NCBI GenBank assembly: GCA_002946415.1
Contig: NJPS01000048.1
Span: 620,001 to 684,000 of the forward strand
From: Rutstroemia sp. NJR-2017a BVV2
Taxonomy: Eukaryota > Ascomycota > Leotiomycetes > Helotiales > Rutstroemiaceae
Direction: 5' to 3'
Length of the DNA: 64,000 bases
In this document: positions 23,577 to 34,409 of the stretch, in pieces
Numbering within the stretch: the stretch's first letter is position 1
Layout: each line of letters opens with the position of its first letter
Program-made: the position numbers and the translations under genes
Notes under the pieces: model-generated
Told to the model about the DNA's origin: nothing
Seen by the model: only the letters and a program-made list of their open reading frames with translations
Databases searched by the model: none

Positions 23577-23691
23577 TACACCAGGGGGTGTACTAACTAT
23601 CCGACCAACTTCTGATTGTTTAAATGAAATTTGGATATTGAGAATATTGAGGTTTGAAGTTGGTCGGATAATTAGTGCACCCCTAGTGGTA
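23577..23691. mobile_element. MITE, 111 bp, with 34-bp terminal inverted repeats and TA target duplication
   Basis: The left arm (23579-23612) and right arm (23656-23689) are inverted copies matching at 28 of 34 positions; the inner part ATCCGACCAACTTC is identical. A TA dinucleotide flanks each end (23577-23578 and 23690-23691), as in Tc1/mariner-type insertions. The 43-bp centre is A/T-rich and non-coding. The element has no transposase and would need one in trans. A degraded arm of a related element lies at 13967-13997. Confidence 0.75.
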
Positions 23692-24717
23692 GAGAATCCC
23701 TAACCGCTACGATTGACAGCAAAGGCACCGAAGATGACAGCAGCAAACCATATCGACAACACCAAAACCCTTCAACAACACTCCACCACCGCTCATCCCC
23801 CCTCTCCACCAATTCTACCCAAGCACAGACTCGCTATCCATCTCACCACCCATCTCACGAACCAGAACCAAACGGTCCTAGAACTATAAACACGAATGCC
23901 ATAATCGTCATCCCCCACCCTGACTCGCTGAGACAGCGATCTGATAGACCCCTTGAAGTGCCCATACAACAGTATCACAAGTCTTGGTTTATATACCCAA
24001 CATCCACCTCCGAAATCGCCCACGCACATCTAATCATCCATGAGCAGAGAAACCAACCAATTCACTCTCTCTTCCATTACTTAAAGTTTGTACCCCGCTT
24101 GGAGAAGATGTCTACTTGGAAATGGATGGATGAGTATAAAATGTTGTACGGAGTGAAGAAGTCTGGGCAATGCAATATAACACAAACACAACTACAAAAA
24201 AAGTTAGACAGGCGTCGCCTGACAGTATAGTATGGGATTGACTGATTTGTGGTTATGTAGCACTTGCTCGGGATGTAAATTCTGATGGAAGCTTCGCTTG
24301 AAGTAGGGGAAGTGACAGCAAGCAGAAATAATGGTGAGTGTAGGGGGAGAGTGACAGTGAGAGGGTAATTATAGTAGTGAGACACATATGGTGCATGCGG
24401 AACCGCCTGCGGAGGTGCATGGACAATCTAGTTGGTCTGCTTGCACTGGCATAACAAAAGGAGGAGCAGGGCAAATTGGACGAAAGAAATGGAAGGATAA
24501 AACACATGCTAAATATTTTGAGAGAAGCCGTGTGACGTCCCAGACAAGAACAATCAAGCTCCATTTAATGCACATGTCCCGCTTGTATGCAAACTATTTC
24601 GGCGAATCGGTGCTAGGAAACGGTGCTAGGAAATAGCCAGTTCCAGAGTATAGAGAAATCATTTAATAATTCTCCTTGCGAGTTCCCTCATATGTCCAAA
24701 CATATCATTCAACCAAT

Positions 24718-25497
24718 CTAATCCGTACTCAACCTCCATAGCCCATCCCCCAAATAATGCGCATCTTCCACCACCGGGCCCTTCCCCTTCTCCTTCACCT
24801 CCTTCGTCCCCATACTCAACAAACCCACCGCACAAGCCTCTTCCTTTCCCTCCGCACAAATCACCACCGGCTCCCCCTTTTCCAATTCCCTTCCTCCATA
24901 CCATCCTTCGCCCTCCCCAGTCTCACCATATACCCCTTCTTCATCTGCATTACCATTCGGTAACCTGCCGCCTGTAGATGTAAGACCCGGCGCCATGAGT
25001 GTGGCGCCCGAAAGAACGAATCGGATTGCTCCACGGTCGATTCGAATGCTAGGGAAGCATGTTGGGAATCTGTGGACGAGTTTGAGATGCGGGAGGAGCG
25101 CGTCGGTCATGTGTTGGTAGAAGATGGGTGTGCTGCCGATTAGGTAGAGGGTTACTCTGTCTGGACTATTGGCTCGCGTCGGTCAGTTAACTTCAAATTC
25201 GAGGATTGGGATCCTTGACAAAGATAGGTGGGCTAGATCGAAGATTGAATGTGAGTCGCGTAAAGGCACTGACATTTTCATAGCATCTAGCTGCTCTTTC
25301 TTGGGTATTATTTCATCGATATGGGGTGTGAGTAGTGGGTAGGTGGTCGTGAGTTGCGTTCGGATGGCGCGCTGAACGGAGGATTTAACTTTGCTCTTTG
25401 AGCCGGGGGAAATACTATGAGAGAGGGCATGATTAGTAAAGATGCATCAGTGAGGTCGGAAATTCACGAGAATTAGAGCTTACTCTTTCTTAAACAT
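24718..25497 (-). CDS. TMA20: Translation machinery-associated protein 20 (MCT-1 family, PUA domain)
   Basis: Minus-strand exons 25484-25497 (14 nt), 25274-25414 and 24718-25165 join to 200 residues. The join gives MFKKDISPGSKSKVKSSVQR, the MCT-1 N-terminus, and restores IIPKKEQLDAMKI across intron 2. The pre-PUA domain spans about residues 1-90. A PUA domain of about residues 95-190 includes DRGAIRFVLSGATLMAPGLTS and ends with HYLGDGLWRLSTD. Its length is typical (181 in human MCTS1). Tma20 works with Tma22 in releasing 40S subunits and tRNA after termination and in reinitiation. An insert of about 15 residues (NGNADEEGVYGETGEGEGWYGG) interrupts the PUA domain and is G-rich. Intron 2 uses the less common donor GTCAGT. 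The first coding exon has only 14 bases. Confidence 0.93.
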
Positions 25498-25862
25498 CTT
25501 GATCGCGTTATGAGGTTATCGTGGTGTTTGTGACGAGGGGGAGAATTGTTTTGGTTTGAATGTGGAGAATGTGCCCCGCGATACGGCAGCCTATCGGAAC
25601 CGAAATAGCAAGAATACGGAGGGGTAATGAATGAGGGGGACGAGGGGGAGTACCTAGCACGACTTCTAAGTCGAATGTTCACTTTCACGCAAGTAAAACG
25701 CGGTCTGGTATATGAGATTATATATGATTATGATTATTGCTAACTTGGTCATTGGAGCATTCGTGGTTCATATTTCGTAGTAAATCATACAGAGTTCACC
25801 TCCCAACGCCATTAAGCCAGCAGCCCAAAGTCAATCATCATAAATCTAAACACCTTCCATCC
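25498..25862. other. TMA20 promoter and 3' flank of the I78 gene
   Basis: No gene seen. The two genes are in tandem on the minus strand, so this short spacer must contain the TMA20 promoter. Confidence 0.5.
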
Positions 25863-26251
25863 TTACTGATGGTCAACGTGAGAAACAGTTCCATCCTCCT
25901 TGACGTGGATGTTGAGTCTACGAACGACCATGTTAGCACCCATGACCATCATCTTCTTGCTACGAATAGTCGTCCTTACCTGTTCTCATCAAAGTCCTTG
26001 GTGACCATCATTCCTGGCTCGATGATTCTGTGTTTCTCTGGTAGATCCTTCTTCGCAAAGGTCTTTTAAACACGAAACGGTCAGCAAAGGGTCAAGAATT
26101 ACCATCGGCTTGGTATGGAGATACATACTGTCTCATTGCTCTGATCACCAATAGTCTTTCCTGCCAACTTGTTCATCCACTCCATAGTCATGCTCTGGGT
26201 TTTATCGGCGTTGCCGCCAGCGCTGTTGGTAACTGGGTCTACGAGAGGCAT
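25863..26251 (-). CDS. Peptidase inhibitor I78-family protein
   Basis: Exons 26129-26251, 25980-26062 and 25863-25917 join in frame to 86 residues. The I78 block is clear: WMNKLAGKTIGDQSNET, then EKHRIIEPGMMVTKDFDENR and LNIHVKEDGTVSHVDH. I78 members are small, disulfide-poor serine-protease inhibitors; the Aspergillus fumigatus elastase inhibitor is a known member. I chose the ATG at 26251 (MPLVDP) because homologues as I recall them start there and the context CACAAAATG is good. The frame stays open another 41 codons upstream, reading LKPYIKSFSTTPNHKM, which resembles a mitochondrial presequence; a longer, targeted form is possible. There is no secretory signal peptide, so the target is probably intracellular. 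Confidence 0.85.
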
Positions 26252-27893
26252 TTTGTGGTTTGGTGTTGTTGAAAATGATTTGATATATGGTTTAAGTTGA
26301 AGTTTCTGCTGAATAGTTGTTCTTGAGGATTGGAAATACTTAATCAAAAGCATAGAAGAAAGGGAAGATATCAAGTTCTGATGTCTTTATAAAGCCAACT
26401 CGACAAGCCTCATTGTAGCCTCAAACAGGCTGGAGCCCAATACTACGTCATTACCGCGTGGGCGAGCCTGCACGTGACGGCATACTATTGACACGTGACT
26501 GTAGGAAAGCCAATGATTATCTAAGCAAGCTCTGACACTTCAGGGCCTGTTTGCGAACTTTCGCATCTTTCCTTCATCCCCATCATCTTGTCCGACATCA
26601 GAGAATTTTCTCATGTTTTCATTTCCTCCCGCCGTCGCGCAAGGCTGTACCTTAAATGCAGAAATTATGCCAAGATGGAGATGGAAAGTATCTCTATCAT
26701 TACCCATGCAACGCTTCCATTCAAGAGGAGCCTTATCCTCTTCTCGGAACCGATATTCATCGTGCCAATTTCATTGTTGGACAACGCTTTTCCGGTCTTA
26801 GAAAGTAAGAAGCCGGTATACCAACCGTTTGCACCACAACGGGCCTGGCTCATCAATATGTTCATCCGACGAACAAACTGCGCCTCACGTCGCATGCAGG
26901 ATATTACATGACTACGTACCGCGTAGAGTGATTAGCACTATCAGCTTCTCACCACGTCTGCAATGTACGCATATGCGCACATAGAGGCCCGACAGTTCAT
27001 CGAATCTCCATATTACTTCTTTACTCCTCATGGCCTCGTCACTGACTTCGCGGTGTATACAAGTACCACAATGTGGATATTCTATGGCGAATCATATCCA
27101 CTGCACTGGCTCTTGTTTTCGCTAATTCCGCTAATTACGCTACCCTTCTACGCGTCCTTGGGCCCAAAGCTTCTTTGGGGCATTGAAAGATCTGCTTTCG
27201 CCGAAAAGAACCCTTGACTGAGTTCTAGTCTGAAGAGAGTTCTTCAACAATTCACACATTGACTTTGGTTACATGTTGTTACCCCTGGAAATAAGCAGGT
27301 GTGCCGTTTTCACTTTAGTGCTTGTTCCATCCAATGTACCACGAATCAGGAAGGTTGCATATTGCAGTCAGATTTATGTCAAGATCCTACCTATGATAAT
27401 TCACCCAATTTACTAGGTCTGTTTGCGTACCAACAGTAGGAAGTATGCATGATAGCGTTAGCTCAATTGAGAGTTGACCCCTACTACCTATGCTTTCGGG
27501 TAATTGACCACATTGATGGGTAGCTCCGAAAGCCCACTTGCAAGGCTGATCCTTTGAGCCCCCCGCTCAGTATCTCATTTGCTGAGGAAAGTTTCGGATG
27601 ATTTGGACAACTGCTACGCCTCCCCTTCATATCGGCCCCAGTGTTATGGCTTTCTGGCTTCGCGATATGAGCTTAAAATAAGCATCCTATGTGTCGCAAG
27701 GAGACATCTTACTACCCTTGACCAATTTTCCATCGTTTATGTATCGCTGACTTTCCTCACCATTGTGCCCCATCTCTTGTCCGACCTGACTTCTTTTTCC
27801 TCGGCCTCTCTCTTGGTGTTCAAATTCTAACTACCAAACTTCAATACTCTCGTTGAACTTTCTCACAATTTGCATCTCTACAAAACATTCGAA
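26252..27893. other. Promoter region and gene-poor spacer
   Basis: Contains paired CACGTGAC boxes (26471-26499) upstream of the I78 gene and the promoter of the surface-protein gene. An 84-codon ORF at 26963-27217 has a hydrophobic centre but I cannot support it as a gene. Confidence 0.5.
26471..26499. promoter_or_regulatory. Paired CACGTGAC E-box motifs
   Basis: CACGTGAC occurs at 26471-26478 and again at 26492-26499, same orientation, start to start 21 bp (two helical turns). A CCAAT follows at about 26510. They lie 220-250 bp upstream of the I78 gene start. CACGTG is the core bound by bHLH regulators such as Cbf1 or Pho4 types; which factor acts here is unknown. Confidence 0.45.
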
Positions 27894-28880
27894 ATGCGTC
27901 GTTCTTTATTGACAGCTATTCTCTCAGCCCCTGCTGCGACCGTTTTCGCTTTCGAGAAAGCAGTAGGAGATGGATGTGTTCAAGGAAATTTCAAAGATCT
28001 TGTGATAAGGAATTCCTGTGGTGACGATTTGTCGATCGCGAAATGTCTGACATCTGATGTTGATCTAAGAAGTCTGGATCAAATTGAACAGTGTTTCATT
28101 GCTGGTGGATGCGATGCAATTGATTCTATAATTTCAGCAGTTTGGTTTTCTTACGAGTGCAATGCGTATGAAGCACCAATGGAGGAGGTCATGGGGGATG
28201 ATTTAAGAAAGCGAGCTACTGATTCTTCGGGATCTGCAAGCACAACTGGGACCAGCACAACGAAGGCTTCGACGTCGACCGCGACAACCACATCAGCAGA
28301 AACAACGACTTCCGCGAGTAGCACGTCCGCATCGACATCTTCCACCTCCGCAACAGTCGCATCTACCTCTGCATCAACAACAACAACAACAGCATCATCC
28401 ACTTCGGCGACGACAACATCAAGCGGATCAAGCAGCACAGGCACGTCGCTGGTTTGCTCAACTACCACATATATCTCAACGAGTGTATGCTCCTACGGCA
28501 CAGGAAAATCGACAGGAGTGACAATCGGATGTACGCCTACAACCACCCCAAGTGCTACTTGTGCTGATGGTATGCTTTGCGCAACTGCATCCGGGGAAAG
28601 TAATTGCATGGTCAAGCAGGATTCCTTGACAACTTCGGGCTTGGCCGTTACCATTGTCTTTGCTGTTGGAATTACAGCTTTCATTATCGGAATCCTCGTT
28701 GTGAATTACCAAGATCGAGCAGCTACTAAGAAGCGTCAAGCTGCACATATCGCTATGCTTGAGGCTGAGAGCCGAGAAGCTCTTCAGAATATGGAAAGGA
28801 AGAGAGTGGCGCCTAAGCAACCAGCAGCTCCCGGCCAATCGGACGCTGACTTGCCTTTGATCGATAGACATGATCACTGA
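27894..28880 (+). CDS. Ser/Thr-rich single-pass cell-surface protein (sensor-like)
   Basis: 328 residues from the ATG at 27894 (MRRSLLTAILSAPAATVFAF, a signal peptide). The frame opens eight codons earlier, but that start would put charged residues in front of the signal. Next comes a six-cysteine domain (about 25-95; CVQGNF through YEC). A very Ser/Thr/Ala-rich stretch (about 110-190), probably O-mannosylated, follows a KR site. A second small Cys-containing segment (CSTTTYISTSVC, then CTPTTTPSATC and CATASGESNC) precedes one membrane helix (SGLAVTIVFAVGITAFIIGILVV). The tail is basic, about 55 residues. The layout equals fungal wall sensors of the Mid2/Wsc kind, but the cysteine pattern is neither WSC nor a standard eight-cysteine CFEM. 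I cannot assign a ligand. Confidence 0.8.
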   Translation: MRRSLLTAILSAPAATVFAFEKAVGDGCVQGNFKDLVIRNSCGDDLSIAKCLTSDVDLRSLDQIEQCFIAGGCDAIDSIISAVWFSYECNAYEAPMEEVMGDDLRKRATDSSGSASTTGTSTTKASTSTATTTSAETTTSASSTSASTSSTSATVASTSASTTTTTASSTSATTTSSGSSSTGTSLVCSTTTYISTSVCSYGTGKSTGVTIGCTPTTTPSATCADGMLCATASGESNCMVKQDSLTTSGLAVTIVFAVGITAFIIGILVVNYQDRAATKKRQAAHIAMLEAESREALQNMERKRVAPKQPAAPGQSDADLPLIDRHDH

Positions 28881-31800
28881 TGAAATTGATGTGGAGGATC
28901 GAATGGCATCAAGATGGCCCTTAAGTCATGGGCAGCCAGAATTTGTATAACTTGGGAGTTATCAGAAGGTGTTGAATATCAGATTTCGGAACCACGGAGC
29001 AGGAAGGAGTTCAAGGAGTTTTAAGCAGACATGAGGGTTTGCTTCTATGTGTATTTCTTTGCGTTTTTGGAAGTCAAGTTGAATCGATCTATACCCATGT
29101 TTTGGAAAGAGAAGTTGCCCAGTGTATACATTACAAGCGTATTTGATCCGATCTAGCTCAGTCGAAAGTTCATAATGTCTGGAAAGATCGCAGAGCATGA
29201 AAGAAATGAAAAAATGAAGAAACTCAGCGCACAATGTCTTTGAAGTTTAAGTTCTTTTCTCTCCTGTTTGTTGTGAAGTGATTTGCTATGATTTTATATA
29301 TGGCTGTGGGTTCATTCTTATAAGATATATTGTACCAAGGGCTTCGTTGGTTCATTGTCAAGTCAGATGTATACTGACTGTAAGGACCATATGAACTGAT
29401 GTGGTCTCAAGGTTTTCCCAAGTGAAACTGTGTATCGAAGCCTGTTTCTTCCTTAGAGCATGGAAAATGCACATCATTTCAACTGAGCCAGTAAAGTCTG
29501 AATTCTTCCTATCTGGTACTGCTTAACTGACCATCCTTCACGCAAGAAAGAGCCGAGGGGCAGTTACTTGAGCCTCAAAATGATCATATCTCTACTATCC
29601 TTTCCACCTGCAGATCCCCCATCCTGTTTACAAGCATTTCCATATCATAACTATCATCAATCACATACATCTTTTACTGTCATATTTCATCTTCCACTAT
29701 GTGCATGTATAATATATCCGCTATCGAAGCTACGTAAAGTTTTATTATGATTTACATCTCCGGATTAGAGAGAACGCAGATTGTTAATCTAATGGTACTT
29801 TTTACAGGCATACCTAGGGATATGTATCTACGGGTGGGTCCTTGATATCTTCCGTGTCAACGTGATACTTGAAACTAGCAGTACATGGTAAGCATCATGG
29901 AGGAAGATAGAGAGTCTATATATACAGTCTTACGTCCCGGAGACTTGATGTGGAGAGGTTGAAAGGTGGGGCAAATTGAATTCGATGATATCATCTAGAC
30001 TCAGAGCGATCGCTTGAAGTGAATATCTGAAGCCGATGAGATGCTCTTCTAGCACGTGTTCTGGCTCGGGGAGGAAATGAAAGAACAGAAGATATATAAG
30101 AAGAAGATCATCGCCTCATTCCTAGCTTTGGTAACTTTGCTAGAATGGAAAAAATGGTGGAGATACTATGTTTGTGGGGAGTCGAATTCTCAGTGAACAG
30201 ATTTTGCGGTGTTCGGAAGATGAGTGTTGAATGCGGGGGGAGAGGGGTGTTATAAGGAGGGGGGGGGCGAAGAGAGGGAGGTGTTCTTTGTGTGTGGTTA
30301 CTGGTGAAGTTTCACTGCCAGTACTCACTCACCATAAATAATGTCATCATTTAAGTATATTCTCGCTGTCACTACTCGGTGATTTGGGATTTCATTACCA
30401 CACCTCAAACCACGAATGAATGCCAGGTTCAACTTTCGATTACAACACTGGATCTGGACTTCGGACTTCCTAGTCAACTTTAGCCGTAGACTTGCTTTGT
30501 TTAGATTTGCCAGTGGGAGTGGGAGTGGGAGTGGGAGTGGGAGTGTTTATATAGTCGGTATTTCGCTTCATGTGTTAGGTCCGCTGTAGGGAGTTCGAGA
30601 AGGTGCGAGAGGATGTAGTGGAAAAGTGAATTGGAGTGCGTGGGTGCATGGCTATGTTCGATTGGGTGGTATTGATGCAGCATAGAAGTTATATAAAACT
30701 AAGCCCTACAGGGACATTCATGAAACGCCGAGCGCCCACGAATGAGATAAATAGTGCCTTACAGAAAGCATAAAAACCACATTGGATGCATAGGGCTTTA
30801 ATCTGCATCCAGAATTATGCTCAATGAGTGGTGTGGTACGAGCATATGTGGAGAGATTTATGTAATGAATCAGATCAAGGTGCAACCTTCGATAATAAGA
30901 GCAGTTCGGCACATATGAGTTGGTTGAGTTTTTGACAATCAAACTTGTTCGTCGTTTTACTATATTCGCTGCCATCGATATGAGAATCATTCTACCTATT
31001 CCCGTTGTTGTTCTTTTTGTTGTCGTTGTGTTGTATTATGCGTCATCTACCTTCACTCTGATCTTTGCTTCGTAGCTTTCACTGCATCCCCGTATCTATA
31101 TCGCACTAACTACAATCTTTTGACAGTTCTGAGATTTATGTCTCCTGTTCAGAGCATCCTCAAGTTTGAACACAGGAAACTCAGTGAAGTCCCATTCATG
31201 GTCGATGTTTCCTACGAAGAGGGGACTCAGGGGAGAAGGAAACTGAAGGGAGATGATCAGTTTATATATTCATTATGCTCACTTGTAGTTGATGCTGGTT
31301 CGCGAATTCCGCACGATTCATTGCTGAATTCAGTTCAAGGGGAGGCACTTTATGGAAGAGTAAGTGTAGTTTTCGCCAGTGAATAGTAAATCTTTCTGAA
31401 AATTAGGGTTGCATGCATGCGAGAAAAGGTATTTAAAGGTCTTTACCCATCACAAATGTCAAATTAAGGAGATCCAGTCGCTGAAGACTGAAAATGCAGA
31501 GGAGAAGGCGAAATCTCTATGGTGTGCAGTGTTTTTGTTCCATCTGAAGTTCCGTAAGTTTGCCAAAGAAGTCTCAGTTCTCTAGGCTCCAGAAATGCAG
31601 GAACGCATTGTTGTCATATTCCCGAGCCTGCCGTCATTTCTCCTTCGAACATCCGTTGTCATCTATTCCTCGCTGTCATCCGCGTCCGAAGCGAACATTG
31701 CTGCAGTCCGATACTGTAATATTGGTATTCCACTTCAACTCATCTGAACTACAATATCAACCCTACATGTGGGTTGACTTCATAGCGACGAACTGTATGT

Positions 31801-33350
31801 ATATGGAAGGTAAGCCGGGTTCTTCTAACTACTGGGAAGAAGCAGCTATTATATAGCCTCCACTTGGATCAAGCTAATCCTAATTCCTGACCGAATGCAT
31901 TTATGTAGGTCTATGCGATAGAAGTGGGTGCCTAGGCCCTCCTTATATAAATGAATCGTATTCCGACAGTGGTATTCTTCGGACTGTAATAGGTCACTCT
32001 CCGTAGTGCTTCGCATGTGATTGACTCATTGGACGAACTATTGCCAGCCCAAGGCTTCCATAGAATACCTGCTGACCATCCCACCACCTTATAGAGGCGA
32101 AGTGGTGAATGGATATCAATTAGAACTCCTTGGGGGGTGAATATTATAGTTACTCCAGAAAAAGGATATAAGCTCTCTGGCGCCAAAAAAGTTGATGCTG
32201 ATTATCGTCCGTGTTTAGAGCACCATTGTGGTGTATAGGAGGGAAAGGAAGAGAAACCCTTAGGCCGTTGCAAGCAGAGCTTCTCAAATTAAGACAAACA
32301 TAGGTTGGAGCATACATGAAAGGGTATTTCGCATTCTCATTGCCAAATTATCTATCTTCATTGTCGATGCCCCACGGTTGCCGTCATTTCACTCGTTCAA
32401 GCTCACTTCCCAGTCAATTCTTCAAGGTTTCTCCAAGGCACTTCCATACAAAAAATCCATCTCATTGACATGCAACTTCAGGCCGGTTACTTTCTTGATA
32501 GTTGTGGGATTCGAGCCACTGAGGTCTTGATATATGAGTCTTATATAGACCTCAATGTTGCGATTAAGGTCCATATTGGGAGGATCTGGATGTCATATTT
32601 TCCACTTCTCAATACGGCATAGAGTAGGAATATAGGGATGGATTCGATTGAATCATTCGCCCGCTTCTGACGCATCGAGATTGAATGTATCAAAGAGTCA
32701 ACAAAGAAGAACCGTAAAATTGCCTACAGTAATCGAGGAACTTTGTGTAACCCCTATTTCGATACTCACGCAAACCGCCTCAACCTCCTGTCATCTGAAA
32801 GGCGCACCATACAAGTAATGACCTCGAATGCACCTTTCCGGTGAGAGCTTCTGAGCAGTTAATCAACAGATGATCCACTAGAAACAGCTCTCAACTGACC
32901 TCACTTGACAACCTATCGTGAAAAACATGAGATGAACTCGAACCACTATCGCCTGAAAATCTGCTCACACTCAAAACAGAAAATGATAGACTCACTAAAG
33001 CCTCTGCATCCAGAAGTCTCACTCGCAACCTTCTCATATGCACGCGTTATCATTTCTTCGTCCTCCCACCTAGGCAATGGCCCCGCATCGCCAAGGATAA
33101 AATCTTCTCAAAGTACCTCAACCAGTACTTGGGGTTCTGCGTAAGCCAATGACAGCAATGGATTGCAAGCGCCAGAGTGGCGGATAGCAAGCCATGGTTC
33201 GACTTGTGATTGAAGAGGAAGGTATTTGTTTGTTTTGTGGAAGTCCATAAAAGTGTGAAGTTTCACTCTTCAGTTTGTTGGATGTGCGATTTTATATCTA
33301 CGACTAACTGTTTGCCCAACTGTCTGCTTGAATAATTAGATTCGGCCAAT
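28881..33350. other. 4.5-kb gene-poor region
   Basis: No supportable gene. It includes a GTGGGA microsatellite (30513-30545) and a G-run near 30235-30270. ORFs at 31120-31386 (+) and 31932-32186 (-) have no recognisable family. The last bases are the promoter of the copper transporter. Confidence 0.5.
30513..30545. repeat. GTGGGA hexanucleotide microsatellite
   Basis: Five and a half units of GTGGGA. On the other strand this makes a spurious His/Ser-repeat ORF. Confidence 0.9.
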
Positions 33351-34159
33351 ATGGATATGGGAATGAGTACAACGATGGATATGTCTGGAATGACGGCGAC
33401 TGGAACCGCGACATCGGCTGCGGCTGCGGCGACCAGCACTATGGCGATGAGTATGGGAGGTATGGGAGATGGAGATAGCTGCAAGATTTCTGTATGTTCG
33501 AAATCCCCAGAACTGGCGACCTCCGACTGATCTCTTCTTCTTCTTCTCAGATGCTTTGGAATTGGTATACAGTCGACACATGTGCGTATTCGTCTCTTCT
33601 TTGACGACAGTCAACTTCAACTAACTGATATTCGTCAGGTTTCATCGCAAGATCCTGGCATATAAGATCCACTGGCATGTTCGCCGGCTCCTGCATCGGA
33701 GTGATCCTTCTCGTCATGTCACTTGAGTTCCTTCGCCGAGCTTCAAAAGAATACGATCGCTACATAGTCCGCCAGGCTTCGCAGAACACTCGTCAAGTTA
33801 CATCTGTCGATGCCAGTACTGTGAAAGCACCAAGCGATGGAAGCGATGTCGCAGTAACAACACGTGCCGCTCCGTTTGCAACGCATTTTCGACCAAGTTT
33901 ACTACAGCAAGCCATCCGAGCTGGGTTTCACATGGTCCAGTTTGCTGTTGCGTATTTTGTGATGTTGTTGGCGATGTACTACAATGGATATTTTATTATC
34001 TGCATTATTATTGGTGCTTACCTGGGCGCTTTTGTGTTTAGCTGGGAGAACATTCAACTTGGGTAAGCTATTCAGAGTCACTCCTGCTGGAAGGTGTCTA
34101 ATTAGTGATTGTCGTATAGGTCCGAGAAGAATGAGGAGGCAACTTACTGTTGTGGTTAG
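33351..34159 (+). CDS. Ctr-family high-affinity copper transporter
   Basis: Exons 33351-33491, 33551-33581, 33639-34062 and 34120-34159 join to 211 residues. The N-terminus is methionine-rich (MDMGMSTTMDMSGM and MAMSMGGM), the extracellular copper-collecting Mets motifs. [21 protein letters not shown] follows, the typical entry to the first helix. Helix 1 is around GMFAGSCIGVILLVMSLEFL. Helices 2 and 3 contain the pore motif MLLAM (M-x3-M) and GAYLG (G-x3-G). The last exon adds the short tail ending TYCCG, a Cys-Cys copper-binding end found in fungal Ctr proteins. Ctr proteins act as trimers that import Cu(I). Plasma membrane or vacuole is not decided by sequence. Exon 2 is only 31 nt. Confidence 0.93.
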
Positions 34160-34409
34160 GATTCGCTTTGCATTCGGGGAAACATTGTTGCGCAACGGCC
34201 TAGGACGACCAGCGAACTGAATGAAGACGTACCAACAGACTTCGATTGCAATGGTCATGAATGATATTGATCGCAACTTCTAGTCCCGATCTCTAGTGAT
34301 GGAGAGACGCTCCAGTCTCCAGTATGTGTAGATACACGTATTCCGGAATTTAGGAATTAAAGTAATCGGGATAATTTCGATACCCATATCTATCTGCCAC
34401 TACCGTCTA

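Larger units (their letters stand above)
20043..24717. other. 4.7-kb gene-poor region
   Basis: No coding sequence I can support. It holds a palindrome cluster (20280-20370) and a 111-bp MITE (23579-23689). ORFs such as 21755-22150 resemble nothing known to me. Confidence 0.5.

Noticed and set aside
26588..27217. Two small + ORFs, one with a hydrophobic centre
   Set aside because: No family, no splice join that links them, no start context; left unannotated.
30501..30683. Minus ORF with His-Ser repeats
   Set aside because: It is the translation of the GTGGGA microsatellite.
31120..31560. Possible two-exon gene starting at 31120
   Set aside because: A donor-like GTAAGT exists, but every join I tried soon meets a stop, and the text matches nothing.
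32495..32530. Possible tRNA T-arm (GTGGGATTCGAGCCAC)
   Set aside because: The loop does not align to TTCRANT and no acceptor, D or anticodon arms could be placed around it.
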